Positions 1 to 5,282 of a DNA stretch of 5,284 nt are shown here, one piece after another; within the stretch, counting starts at the first letter, position 1, and each line of letters starts with the position of its first letter. Source of the stretch: Bacteroidales bacterium UBA4788. Lineage in GTDB: Bacteria; Bacteroidota; Bacteroidia; Bacteroidales; VadinHA17. The DNA lies in NCBI GenBank assembly GCA_002402965.1, contig DHGW01000021.1, positions 1-5,284 on the forward strand. Reading direction: 5' to 3'. Below the pieces are notes generated by a model. That model made no database searches and was not told the DNA's origin. It saw nothing but the letters and a program-made list of their open reading frames with translations. The translations under genes were made by a program, and so were the position numbers.

Positions 1-1185
1 AGAAGAATTACAAAATTACTCTTGGGAAGGATTACATCCTTAAGATCAGAACAATATGAATCCGATAGGATTTTATTTGCCAGGAATGACGTAAATACTA
101 TAATTGATATGATGGAGGATAATCTGAATCTCTATAATACCATCCTACCATTTCAAAAAATCAAAGATTCCCAAGGAAGAATCTTATTTTATGGCTTGGA
201 CTGTTTTGCAGATGAGATCGTTAATGGTGATTCTTGTTTCATCTGTGGGGCTAATCCCTCTGAAAAAGAATTCAATGATGAACATGTAATTCCAGATTGG
301 ATATTAAGAAAATACGGTTTACACAATAAGGAAATCAGGTTACCCAATTCAGAGACAATGAAATATGGTCAATACAAAGTGCCGTGTTGTTCGGATTGTA
401 ATAGCTTGTTAGGGGAAACATTCGAAACACCAGTAAGTGAGATAATTGAAAAAGGTTATTCCTTTACCTATGATTACATTAAAAACGAAGGCTATAAGCT
501 CCTTTTCAATTGGTTAGCATTAATCTTTTTTAAAACCAACCTTCGTACAACCAAATTCAGATTCTTTCTTGATAAAAGGAAGCCCGACCTTAAAATCGCA
601 GACTTTATACATTGGGAAAGTATACATCATATCCATTGTATTGTCCGTTCTTTTTACACAGGCGCAGAGTTAGGGCCAGGGGTCTTAGGGTCATTTCTTT
701 TGTTTCCGATGCGAAATGATCCCTACGAGTCTTTTGATTATGGCGACAACCTTGATGGAAAAGGAATTATGATAAAACTGGGAGAGATAGGTCTTATCGC
801 TATTTTAAACGATTCAGGGGCATCTCTTACTTTATTCCAAGATGAAGTGAATAAGATAGATGCACCTCTTAACCCTCTGCAAATGAGAGAACTTATGTTA
901 AGGCTGGCATTTTTAAATTGTAACCTGAAGGAAAGGCCATCATATCAATCAGAAATCTGGGACAATCATTATCGAATTCACGCCGAATTACCTGCCACTA
1001 TTGAATTTCAAGACAATAAACAGGTTAACTTCGGAAATTTTCTCATGTCAGGCTGCTACCCTCTCATTGAAAACCAACAGTTTGATAATAAAGAGTTTGT
1101 TGTAGGCAAAATGAGAGAAGGAAATTTTACTTTCTTATTTGACAAGAATGGTAATTTTATTGATTCAAGAAATGTCACCGCTTGA
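1..1185 (+). CDS. HNH-type endonuclease, 5' end open at window edge
   Basis: Probable metal-dependent DNA endonuclease of the HNH/ββα-metal superfamily. The reading frame has no stop back to base 1, so the start may lie outside the window; internal candidates are TTG at 22 and ATG at 109. Counting from the TTG (387 aa), a zinc-knuckle pair is visible: C72-x2-C75 and C123-x2-C126. Between them is the catalytic-type motif EHVIPDW (His88), and C126 is followed by Asn127, giving the usual CxxC...EHxxPxW...CxxCN layout. Residues about 150-387 have no motif I recognise and may bind the target or partners. The long C-terminal extension and lack of a methyltransferase neighbour argue against a simple restriction enzyme. 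A 219-base gap separates it from the next + strand gene, so co-transcription is possible but not shown. The HNH call is solid; substrate and pathway are unknown. Confidence 0.8.
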   Translation, partial: RRITKLLLGRITSLRSEQYESDRILFARNDVNTIIDMMEDNLNLYNTILPFQKIKDSQGRILFYGLDCFADEIVNGDSCFICGANPSEKEFNDEHVIPDWILRKYGLHNKEIRLPNSETMKYGQYKVPCCSDCNSLLGETFETPVSEIIEKGYSFTYDYIKNEGYKLLFNWLALIFFKTNLRTTKFRFFLDKRKPDLKIADFIHWESIHHIHCIVRSFYTGAELGPGVLGSFLLFPMRNDPYESFDYGDNLDGKGIMIKLGEIGLIAILNDSGASLTLFQDEVNKIDAPLNPLQMRELMLRLAFLNCNLKERPSYQSEIWDNHYRIHAELPATIEFQDNKQVNFGNFLMSGCYPLIENQQFDNKEFVVGKMREGNFTFLFDKNGNFIDSRNVTA

Positions 1186-1404
1186 AAACCAGCTCTTCAT
1201 GTTACGGGAAAGGACGGCAACTCTCAAAAAGATATATTGACATTTTCTTAAAATCATTTCTAACATCTCCTCGCTTTCATGCAAGTAAAGGACTCTGGTT
1301 GACCTCAATGTAGAAAGGATTCAAATTACTATTTCTAGCCATTGAAATATTTCTCAAAGTCGAATAAACCTTATATCTTTATAGTCAACATATTGTCTGC
1401 TAAA

Positions 1405-1872
1405 ATGAACATTATTGGGATAAGGGTACAACCTTCAAAGGTTTATTATACCATTATTTCTCCAACTGCCGAGTTCATCCAAATATTGGATGTAAATGTT
1501 GTGAAAGTACCCATCTCATTCAGCTGGCCAGAAAGGCTAAAATATATTCGTAGGACATTTTCTGATATTATAGATGAATATAAGATCACTAAAGCTGGTA
1601 TGAGACAAACTGAGGCATTTTCCAAAAATGACAATAATGACCGAGTGGTAATCGAGGGGGTTATTCAGGAACTATTTGCCTCCAGCTCAATTGAGAAGTA
1701 TTTCATTGGCGGAATCGTTACAATATCATCTAAGCTGCACATCCCACACGATGGCACATTCAAAGAACTTGTTGAAGGAAAAGCAATTTATAATGATATC
1801 GAAGGGTGGAATGATTACAATAAAGAAGAAAAGGAAAGCATTTTAACTTGCTTTGCAGCCTTTAACTTGTAA
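1405..1872 (+). CDS. RuvC/RNase H-fold-like protein, DUF3010-like
   Basis: A 155-aa protein whose layout resembles the RuvC-like RNase H fold and, from memory, the DUF3010 family. It opens directly with a β-strand motif MNIIGIR (RuvC proteins start with GID). A helix containing LKYIRRTFSDIIDEY follows, then a strand ending in the RuvC-like turn RQTEAF (Glu70), then a helix with VVIEGVIQEL (Glu84). The C-terminal helix is EEKESILTCFAAF, where RuvC-type enzymes carry their last acidic residues. The first catalytic Asp is replaced by Arg7, so the protein may be inactive as a nuclease and act in binding or scaffolding. I chose ATG 1405 over an in-frame TTG at 1342 because the fold begins at residue 1 with this start. 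The stop is 4 bases before the kinase ATG, indicating an operon. Fold assignment is an inference; the gene itself is convincing. Confidence 0.72.
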   Translation: MNIIGIRVQPSKVYYTIISPTAEFIQILDVNVVKVPISFSWPERLKYIRRTFSDIIDEYKITKAGMRQTEAFSKNDNNDRVVIEGVIQELFASSSIEKYFIGGIVTISSKLHIPHDGTFKELVEGKAIYNDIEGWNDYNKEEKESILTCFAAFNL

Positions 1873-1876
1873 TGCC

Positions 1877-2944
1877 ATGATTGGAAGTACAAAGGAAGCC
1901 AAATTGAATTTCAAGCTTTTGCGTGAAATTGGTAAAGAAGGTAAAAATTCGGAGGTTTTCCTCGCCTATGATCTTCAGCTGGATGGGAATATCGCTGTTA
2001 AAAGAATTCCCATTAAGAAATTTAAGGATGTTGATAATTACTTCGATGAGGCCAAAAAGCTATATGATTCAAGCCATCCTAATGTAGTTCAGGTCAAGTA
2101 CTCTTGCCAAGACGAGGAACATGTGTATTTAGCTATGCCCTTTTATGTGAACGGATCATTAAATCAATTAATAAACCAGAGGTATTTAACTACTGGAGAA
2201 ATAATTAAGTTCAGCTTGGATTTCTTAAGTGGGTTACATCACATTCATACAAAGAAGCTGATACATTTTGACATTAAGCCAAACAATGTCCTGTTATCAA
2301 ACTCAATGGATGGACTATTGAGCGATTTTGGTCTAGCAAAATATATTGATGCTTACGGGACAGCTGAGCCAGACAATCTATATAATGCTCAAATCCCCCC
2401 TGAGTGTTATCTAACAAATAGATTTACTGTGCATACAGATATTTATCAGGTTGGAGTTACGCTTTATCGCCTTTGCAACGGAAATAATGAGTTTTATTCG
2501 CAGCGGAATATATTTCGGAATGAAGACGGAACTTTTAATTATGATAGATTCAAAAGAGCAGTAATATCAGGTAGGTATCCAGACAGAGGGACTTTCTTGC
2601 CACATATTCCAAATAAATTGAAGACCATTATCAGGAAAGCCATGAAGCCAAATCCAAAAGAAAGATATAACACTGTGCTGGAAATGATGAATGAATTGGC
2701 TTCGATTGACAAGAAACTTCATTGGCAATATGTACAACATGAAGAAGCAATGGAATGGACAATTGAATTTGATACAAAATGTGAGTCTCTCAGGCTAATA
2801 TCAAGAAATGAAACATACGAAGTCTTGGGTGAAAAATTAATAAGAAGTACAGCGAGGAGAACTCGCATATCAGACTGGTCAAAGAAGAACCTTGACAAAC
2901 AAAGCGCTCTTGACTTTGTTACAGAAATATTGGATATTTACTGA
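1877..2944 (+). CDS. Eukaryote-like Ser/Thr protein kinase, non-RD type
   Basis: Cytosolic protein kinase of 355 aa that should transfer phosphate from ATP to Ser/Thr. It has a relaxed glycine loop (G19-x2-G22-x2-S25-x-V27), the ATP lysine in AVK (K42), the αC glutamate E58, and the catalytic loop HFDIKPNN (D132, N137). It also has DFG (D150), a PPE in place of APE (E176), the subdomain IX aspartate D188, and the late conserved Arg in ERY (R263). All catalytic residues are present. HRD is HFD, so this is a non-RD kinase; in that class activity usually does not depend on activation-loop phosphorylation. Residues about 283-355 form an extra domain I do not recognise. No transmembrane segment or PASTA repeat is seen, unlike PknB-type kinases. 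ATG 1877 was preferred to TTG 1853, which would overlap the previous gene. It sits 4 bases after the RuvC-like gene and 4 before the small gene. Substrates are unknown; the neighbours are candidates. Confidence 0.9.
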   Translation: MIGSTKEAKLNFKLLREIGKEGKNSEVFLAYDLQLDGNIAVKRIPIKKFKDVDNYFDEAKKLYDSSHPNVVQVKYSCQDEEHVYLAMPFYVNGSLNQLINQRYLTTGEIIKFSLDFLSGLHHIHTKKLIHFDIKPNNVLLSNSMDGLLSDFGLAKYIDAYGTAEPDNLYNAQIPPECYLTNRFTVHTDIYQVGVTLYRLCNGNNEFYSQRNIFRNEDGTFNYDRFKRAVISGRYPDRGTFLPHIPNKLKTIIRKAMKPNPKERYNTVLEMMNELASIDKKLHWQYVQHEEAMEWTIEFDTKCESLRLISRNETYEVLGEKLIRSTARRTRISDWSKKNLDKQSALDFVTEILDIY

Positions 2945-2948
2945 GGTA

Positions 2949-3134
2949 ATGAAAAAGTATAAAATACAAAAGATTAACCCGAGACAAACTAGGGAGTTTT
3001 TGTCTAACCCCTTCTCTGCTGATTCATTAAATGATAGACTTACTAAGTCAGGAGCTTCCACACCAAAAGAAAAAATAGTCCATAAAGACTTAGGCAATGG
3101 GTATTTCGAAATAACGGTAAATATTAAAAAATAG
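2949..3134 (+). CDS. Small basic protein, third gene of the kinase cassette
   Basis: A 61-aa protein of unknown function. I chose ATG 2949, which lies 4 bases after the kinase stop, over a TTG at 2892 that would place 19 codons inside the kinase gene. The same 4-base spacing is seen at the previous junction, which supports this start and translational coupling. The sequence is basic (about 13 Lys/Arg against 6 Asp/Glu) and rich in Ser/Thr in its middle (residues 19-38). It ends in an alternating hydrophobic pattern GYFEITVNIKK that suggests a terminal β-strand. It has no signal peptide, membrane segment or known motif. As a small partner translated right after a kinase, it could be a substrate, inhibitor or adaptor of that kinase; this is inferred from position only. 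It could also be a chance ORF, but the spacing makes that less likely. Confidence 0.55.
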   Translation: MKKYKIQKINPRQTREFLSNPFSADSLNDRLTKSGASTPKEKIVHKDLGNGYFEITVNIKK

Positions 3135-3309
3135 CCACTTATACCAATTGCTGCCTGCCCCCCCAAATACTTGGCCATAATCTTCAAATCACCCCCAACC
3201 TCCCCTTTTTCACGACATGTTAAGGTACCAAATCTGACCCCAGAGACACGACCTCAATGTTGGATGAGGGATTATTGTCAATAACAAAACCAGAACTTAA
3301 ACGTTATAT

Positions 3310-3346
3310 AAAAAAAGGAAGGGAGCATCGCTACACACTCCCTTCC
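3310..3346 (-). terminator. Intrinsic terminator of the 41-aa - strand gene
   Basis: Read on the - strand, a perfect 9-bp stem (GGAAGGGAG / CTCCCTTCC, arms at 3346-3338 and 3325-3317) with a 12-base loop is followed by seven T (3316-3310). It begins 15 bases after the stop of the small - strand ORF. On the + strand the hairpin has no T run, so it acts leftward only. Confidence 0.75.
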
Positions 3347-3361
3347 AGCGACCTGAGAACG

Positions 3362-3487
3362 TTATCTCACGCGAACCCAGAAGCGAAAATATTTCGCTTT
3401 TTTGGGATAAACACGTTTTTTCCCGCGAGTAACGTAGGTACAAAATACCAATTTGTACCCAGGTCTTTCGTCATTTACGTTGGACAT
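3362..3487 (-). CDS. Small basic aromatic-rich protein (41 aa)
   Basis: Short ORF read on the - strand: ATG 3487 to TAA 3364-3362. It encodes a 41-aa protein starting MSNVNDERPGYKLVF and containing RGKKRVYPKKAKYFRFW. Roughly a third of the residues are Lys/Arg, with many Tyr/Phe, so nucleic-acid or membrane-surface contact is conceivable. Three things support it as a gene. A GGAGG (3497-3493) stands 5 bases before the ATG, unusual in this window. An intrinsic terminator starts 15 bases after the stop. The composition is protein-like despite the short length. The -GK+-YPK-A+-F-FW pattern reminds me of short uncharacterised Bacteroidota proteins, but I cannot name a family. A + strand hairpin (3381-3403) and an 8-bp inverted repeat (3437-3444 / 3452-3459) fall inside it. 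Its start overlaps the end of a start-less ORF upstream by 17 bases. Function unknown. Confidence 0.5.
   Translation of the reverse strand: MSNVNDERPGYKLVFCTYVTRGKKRVYPKKAKYFRFWVRVR
3381..3403 (+). terminator. Possible + strand terminator, perhaps of the kinase operon
   Basis: Perfect 8-bp stem AAGCGAAA / TTTCGCTT (3381-3388 and 3392-3399) with a 3-base loop, running into T to 3403 (six T in all from 3398). This looks like an intrinsic terminator about 250 bases after the last + strand gene. It lies inside the small - strand ORF (over codons for AKYFR), so it may instead be a coding coincidence. The stem is fairly AT-rich. Confidence 0.35.
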
Positions 3488-3673
3488 AATTGCCTCCGCT
3501 TTTGGTGATGTCCAGAATTTGGATTAGGGTATCTGGACTTAACCCTTTATCCTTAAGCTTGTTGACCCTATTTCAAAGAGCATTTAAAAAAAGTGTTAAA
3601 ATGCTTGACAAACCCAAATCAGTGTCATACTTTTGTTTTGTCATTTACTTAGACATTAACGCTTCCTTTTGGT
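3465..3673. repeat. Imperfect direct repeat of the small gene's start region
   Basis: Two related segments lie at 3465-3506 and 3635-3673. On the + strand both run GTCATTTAC, then TT-GACAT, then GC-TCC, then TTTTGGT, with about 29 of 37 aligned positions equal and three single- or two-base gaps. Read on the - strand this is the ribosome-binding site and start of the 41-aa gene. In the second copy a one-base loss turns the opening codons into ATG TCT AAG TAA. It looks like a tandem duplication with one decayed copy. Confidence 0.45.
3471..3572 (-). pseudogene. Start-less ORF upstream of the 41-aa gene
   Basis: On the - strand, 33 codons run from just after an in-frame TGA (3575-3573) to TGA 3473-3471, without ATG, GTG or TTG. 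The translation looks protein-like (KLKDKGLSPDTLIQILDI, ending NYVQRK) and its end overlaps the 41-aa gene by 17 bases, as in coupled operons. Upstream in the same frame, ATG 3643 gives 23 codons (MTKQKYDTDLGLSS...) before that TGA. This would fit one gene broken by a nonsense codon, or a truncated fragment. It may also be noise. Confidence 0.25.
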
Positions 3674-3713
3674 ATTCGCACTATTTGACGAATGTAAAAG
3701 GGCGAAATTTAGA

Positions 3714-3741
3714 CAATCCCAACTCGCTACAGTTGGGATTG
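3714..3741. repeat. Perfect 11-bp hairpin
   Basis: CAATCCCAACT (3714-3724) pairs perfectly with AGTTGGGATTG (3731-3741) around a 6-base loop. On the + strand it is followed by CCGTTTTAT, a weak T run, so it could be a poor + strand terminator; no + strand gene ends nearby. The segment TCGCTACA spans its loop and is also found in the loop of the terminator hairpin at 3317-3346. Confidence 0.6.
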
Positions 3742-3784
3742 CCGTTTTATATCAGTTTATCAACCTTCCCTCATTAGCTTTATA

Positions 3785-4030
3785 TTTTCCACAAAGATAC
3801 CCAGTAATACATACAATTACGAAATTTTGCATCAACGTTTTCCACACCAAACAATGTGGATAAATAAATCAAGAAATACTTGACTTTAAGACAAATGTAT
3901 AGGGAAGAAAGAGGTAAAAAAAAACTTTTTTATCTTGACTTTTTCGAAAATATTATACTGTACAGATAATCACTTACTTAATTTTATATAAAAGTGAAAG
4001 AAAATGGTAAGCAATTATGAATATATTGCA
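3785..4030. other. Origin-like cluster of DnaA-box 9-mers plus AT-rich stretch
   Basis: Three matches to the DnaA box TTWTCCACA occur within 79 bases: TTTTCCACA at 3785-3793 and at 3838-3846 (+), and the exact consensus TTATCCACA at 3863-3855 (-). The last two face each other as an inverted pair 8 bases apart. Directly right, 3864-4030 is about three-quarters A/T by eye, with long A and T runs around 3917-3931, as expected of an unwinding element. CTTGACTTT occurs twice there (near 3879 and 3934). No gene lies in 3580-4131 on either strand. No initiator gene is nearby, so chromosomal, plasmid or regulatory roles all remain open. Confidence 0.4.
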
Positions 4031-4131
4031 AATGAAATATAGGACTTAACAAGTAGAAGGAATTGTAAAGCTAATAAGCCATAAATCCAATTGAGAGCCT
4101 GTGAAGATTTATAAGACAAAAGATAATTGGA

Positions 4132-4677
4132 TTACCCACCAAGTTTTACTTTTATTTTGTTATATTGTTGATCTGTAATGTAGGAGAGCGATTTAAAGAG
4201 TTTTAACGTCTTCAATTTTTCCTCATTGGTTATCTTCGGATCATTTAAAATTTCATTTACGGTTGTAATATTATTGATTCGCCTCTTTCTCTCAAACTCA
4301 TTAATATCATTCCTAAATCGATTTTGAATCTCCTGATCAGTTGCCTGAGTTTCATTCTTTAATTTTGTCGCCTCCGCCAAGATATTTAAATTGCTTAACA
4401 CATACCCTTTCTTCTTACATATCGCTTTTGCTTTTTCAAATAGTTCTGGATCATTTATTTGAATCTGACTTAATTGAGAATTTATATTATCAGACTTGGA
4501 AATTTCTTCCCTTACGCTAAACCTTCCAATAGTCTTAATACCGAAATATTTCTCCGCTATCCAGAAAATCCCAGCAAAGGCACCAACAAACAACCCCAAT
4601 AGGATTACTACTCCAACAATTGTAAGCACCCCTTCGAAAATTTCGCCATAGATAATGAACGATATATATGTTTTCAT
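4132..4677 (-). CDS. Single-pass membrane protein with SHOCT-like C-terminus
   Basis: A 181-aa protein with one strong membrane helix near the N-terminus, about residues 17-41. The helix carries a run of small residues (G28-x3-G32-x3-G36) typical of helix-helix packing, so oligomerisation in the inner membrane is likely. The rest is charged and soluble. The middle, about residues 55-130, is helical and rich in Asn/Gln/Lys/Glu. The last 40 or so residues (NDPKITNEEKLKTLKLF, then ITDQQYNKIKVKLGG) look like a SHOCT domain, a short C-terminal helical pair often found on membrane or stress-linked proteins. There is no cleavable signal peptide. I chose ATG 4677; a GTG directly before it (4680) is an alternative. 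It is transcribed towards the origin-like region and convergently with the kinase cassette. A TATATTTG element lies 40 bases upstream. Enzymatic function is not apparent. Confidence 0.75.
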   Translation of the reverse strand: MKTYISFIIYGEIFEGVLTIVGVVILLGLFVGAFAGIFWIAEKYFGIKTIGRFSVREEISKSDNINSQLSQIQINDPELFEKAKAICKKKGYVLSNLNILAEATKLKNETQATDQEIQNRFRNDINEFERKRRINNITTVNEILNDPKITNEEKLKTLKLFKSLSYITDQQYNKIKVKLGG

Positions 4678-4717
4678 CACTTAAATAAAGGATTAATAAA
4701 GAACATATTGATACAAT

Positions 4718-4743
4718 CAAATATACGCAGATTTTCAGTCAAA
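4718..4743 (-). promoter_or_regulatory. Candidate Bacteroidota-type promoter of the membrane protein gene
   Basis: On the - strand, TATATTTG (4725-4718) matches the Bacteroidota -7 consensus TAnnTTTG exactly and would give a leader of about 35-40 bases. A TTTG (4743-4740) lies upstream, but the 14-base gap is shorter than the usual 19-21, so the -33 element is doubtful. Confidence 0.4.
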
Positions 4744-4926
4744 TACTTCGAAATGAAAAAGATCTGCATATTCTGAATTATAAAATTCTAAGGAACATTT
4801 GTCTTAACCCCCAAAATATAGCTGGACATAATTGAACTATACTTAATGCTGTCTACCCATATTCACTGGATTGAGCCAAATCCTATCACATTTGACGCCA
4901 CCGACAACAAAACCTCATAAGTGTGA

Positions 4927-5046
4927 TCTTACCCTTGTCCAGAAAAAATATTTGTTCTGGACAAGCCTGGGGATGATTTATTGAAAAAAGGTATTAATTC
5001 GTTTAAAAATCCACATAGTCTGTCAAAGCCAAAACGAAACATTTGA
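4927..5046 (+). pseudogene. Possible 3' remnant of a + strand gene
   Basis: After a TGA at 4924-4926 the frame is open for 39 codons to TGA 5044-5046, with only CTG (4957) and TTG (4981) as possible starts. The translation (IFVLDKPGDDLLKKGINSF, ending SKPKRNI) reads like protein. An intrinsic terminator begins 15-17 bases after the stop, which is the main reason to list it. No family recognised; it may be chance. Confidence 0.22.
4934..4965. repeat. Perfect 11-bp inverted repeat
   Basis: CTTGTCCAGAA (4934-4944) pairs with TTCTGGACAAG (4955-4965) around a 10-base A/T-rich loop. Neither strand has a T run after it, so it is not a typical terminator. It could be a protein-binding palindrome or an RNA structure. 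A weaker 7-bp version with the same arms (GTCCAGA / TCTGGAC) occurs near 3510-3538. Confidence 0.55.
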
Positions 5047-5060
5047 AGAGTATCAACATA

Positions 5061-5087
5061 AGTGGCTGGATTATTTCCAGCCATTTT
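5061..5087 (+). terminator. + strand intrinsic terminator without an obvious gene
   Basis: Perfect 8-bp stem TGGCTGGA / TCCAGCCA (5063-5070 and 5076-5083), extendable by a G-T and an A-T pair, with a 5-base loop and then TTTTCATTT. On the - strand no T run follows. No complete + strand gene ends before it; the nearest candidate is the ORF remnant ending at 5046. Confidence 0.55.
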
Positions 5088-5138
5088 CATTTAATACCGT
5101 CATCAATTAATGACCCTAAAACAGTGAATTTCCTCCAG

Positions 5139-5157
5139 AAACTGGCCCAAAACTGGC
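5139..5157. repeat. AAACTGGC repeated at 11-bp spacing
   Basis: AAACTGGC occurs at 5139-5146 and 5150-5157, one helical turn apart, close to the tRNA fragment. Short phased repeats beside an attachment site are what arm-type binding sites of tyrosine recombinases look like; that role is an inference. Confidence 0.35.
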
Positions 5158-5164
5158 GCGCAAG

Positions 5165-5199
5165 AAAAAACCACTTACCCGAAATCCGTGTAAGTGGTT
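5165..5199 (-). terminator. Intrinsic terminator downstream of the tRNA-Asn 3' half
   Basis: On the - strand, AACCACTTAC (5199-5190) pairs with GTAAGTGGTT (5178-5169) around an 11-base loop. Six T (5170-5165, two of them in the stem) follow. It lies 11 bases beyond the tRNA 3' end, the normal place for a tRNA transcription terminator. Confidence 0.75.
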
Positions 5200-5210
5200 G
5201 ACTTGCTTAG

Positions 5211-5252
5211 CTCCCCAGCTAGGACTTGAACCTAGGACCCCCTGATTAACAG
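5211..5252 (-). tRNA. 3' half of tRNA-Asn(GUU), attachment-site remnant
   Basis: Read on the - strand, this matches tRNA positions 32-73 exactly in layout. The anticodon loop is CTGTTAA (5252-5246, anticodon GTT at 5250-5248), and the 3' anticodon strand is TCAGG. A 5-base variable loop GGGTC follows, then the T arm CTAGG-TTCAAGT-CCTAG with five perfect pairs. The fragment ends with the acceptor strand CTGGGGA and discriminator G (5211), the base expected for tRNA-Asn. CCA is not encoded. The 5' half is missing: no D arm or matching acceptor strand (TCCCCAG) lies upstream in 5253-5284. The gene is therefore cut at the anticodon loop, the usual crossover point for tRNA-targeting integrases. 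It is not a functional tRNA as seen here. Confidence 0.8.
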
Positions 5253-5282
5253 TGAGTTTCAGGGGATTACACGGGTTTACAC
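5239..5282. other. Recombination-core-like inverted repeat and 10-bp tandem repeat
   Basis: CCCCTGA (5239-5245) and TCAGGGG (5259-5265) form a 7-bp inverted repeat around the anticodon-loop sequence plus six extra bases. Next to it GGGATTACAC (5263-5272) and GGGTTTACAC (5273-5282) are adjacent 10-bp repeats differing at one base. This fits core and arm sites of a tyrosine recombinase at an element end; no integrase gene is inside the window. Confidence 0.4.

Larger units (their letters stand above)
4681..5060. other. Stretch without a clear gene, right of the membrane protein gene
   Basis: No credible complete ORF on either strand. It holds the promoter element at 4718-4725, an 11-bp perfect hairpin at 4934-4965, and a start-less + strand reading frame at 4927-5046. 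It closes with a + strand terminator, so it may once have carried a + strand gene whose 5' part is lost, or a non-coding RNA. Confidence 0.4.

Noticed and set aside
1342..1404. N-terminal extension of the RuvC-like ORF from TTG 1342
   Set aside because: RNase H-fold proteins begin directly with the first β-strand, which starts at ATG 1405; the extension looks like untranslated leader.
1446..1634. 62-codon - strand ORF
   Set aside because: Complementary shadow of the RuvC-like gene, no motif or start signal.
2879..3187. 102-codon - strand ORF
   Set aside because: Lies opposite the end of the kinase and the small gene; hydrophobic content is explained by the antisense reading of lysine-rich codons.
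1301..3260. 11-bp direct repeat GACCTCAATGT at 1301-1311 and 3250-3260 flanking the kinase cassette
   Set aside because: Repeats of this length are expected by chance a few times in a window of this size; no terminal inverted repeats or transposase support a mobile unit.
3437..3459. 8-bp inverted repeat GGTACAAA / TTTGTACC as an operator
   Set aside because: It falls inside the 41-aa reading frame and away from any start, so coding constraint is an adequate explanation.
3257..3863. Overlapping + strand ORFs of 64-95 codons
   Set aside because: They run through hairpins, the terminator region and the DnaA-box cluster in mutually overlapping frames with no recognisable domain.
3935..3959. TTGACT...TATACT as a sigma70 promoter
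   Set aside because: The spacer is only 13 bases, and Bacteroidota promoters use a different consensus.
4084..4133. 9-bp inverted repeat AATCCAATT / AATTGGATT after the membrane protein gene as a terminator
   Set aside because: The loop is over 30 bases, the stem is AT-rich and no T run follows.
3481..4835. 12-bp repeat TGGACATAATTG at 3481-3492 and near 4823-4834
   Set aside because: About one such match is expected by chance in this AT-rich sequence, and the flanks do not align.
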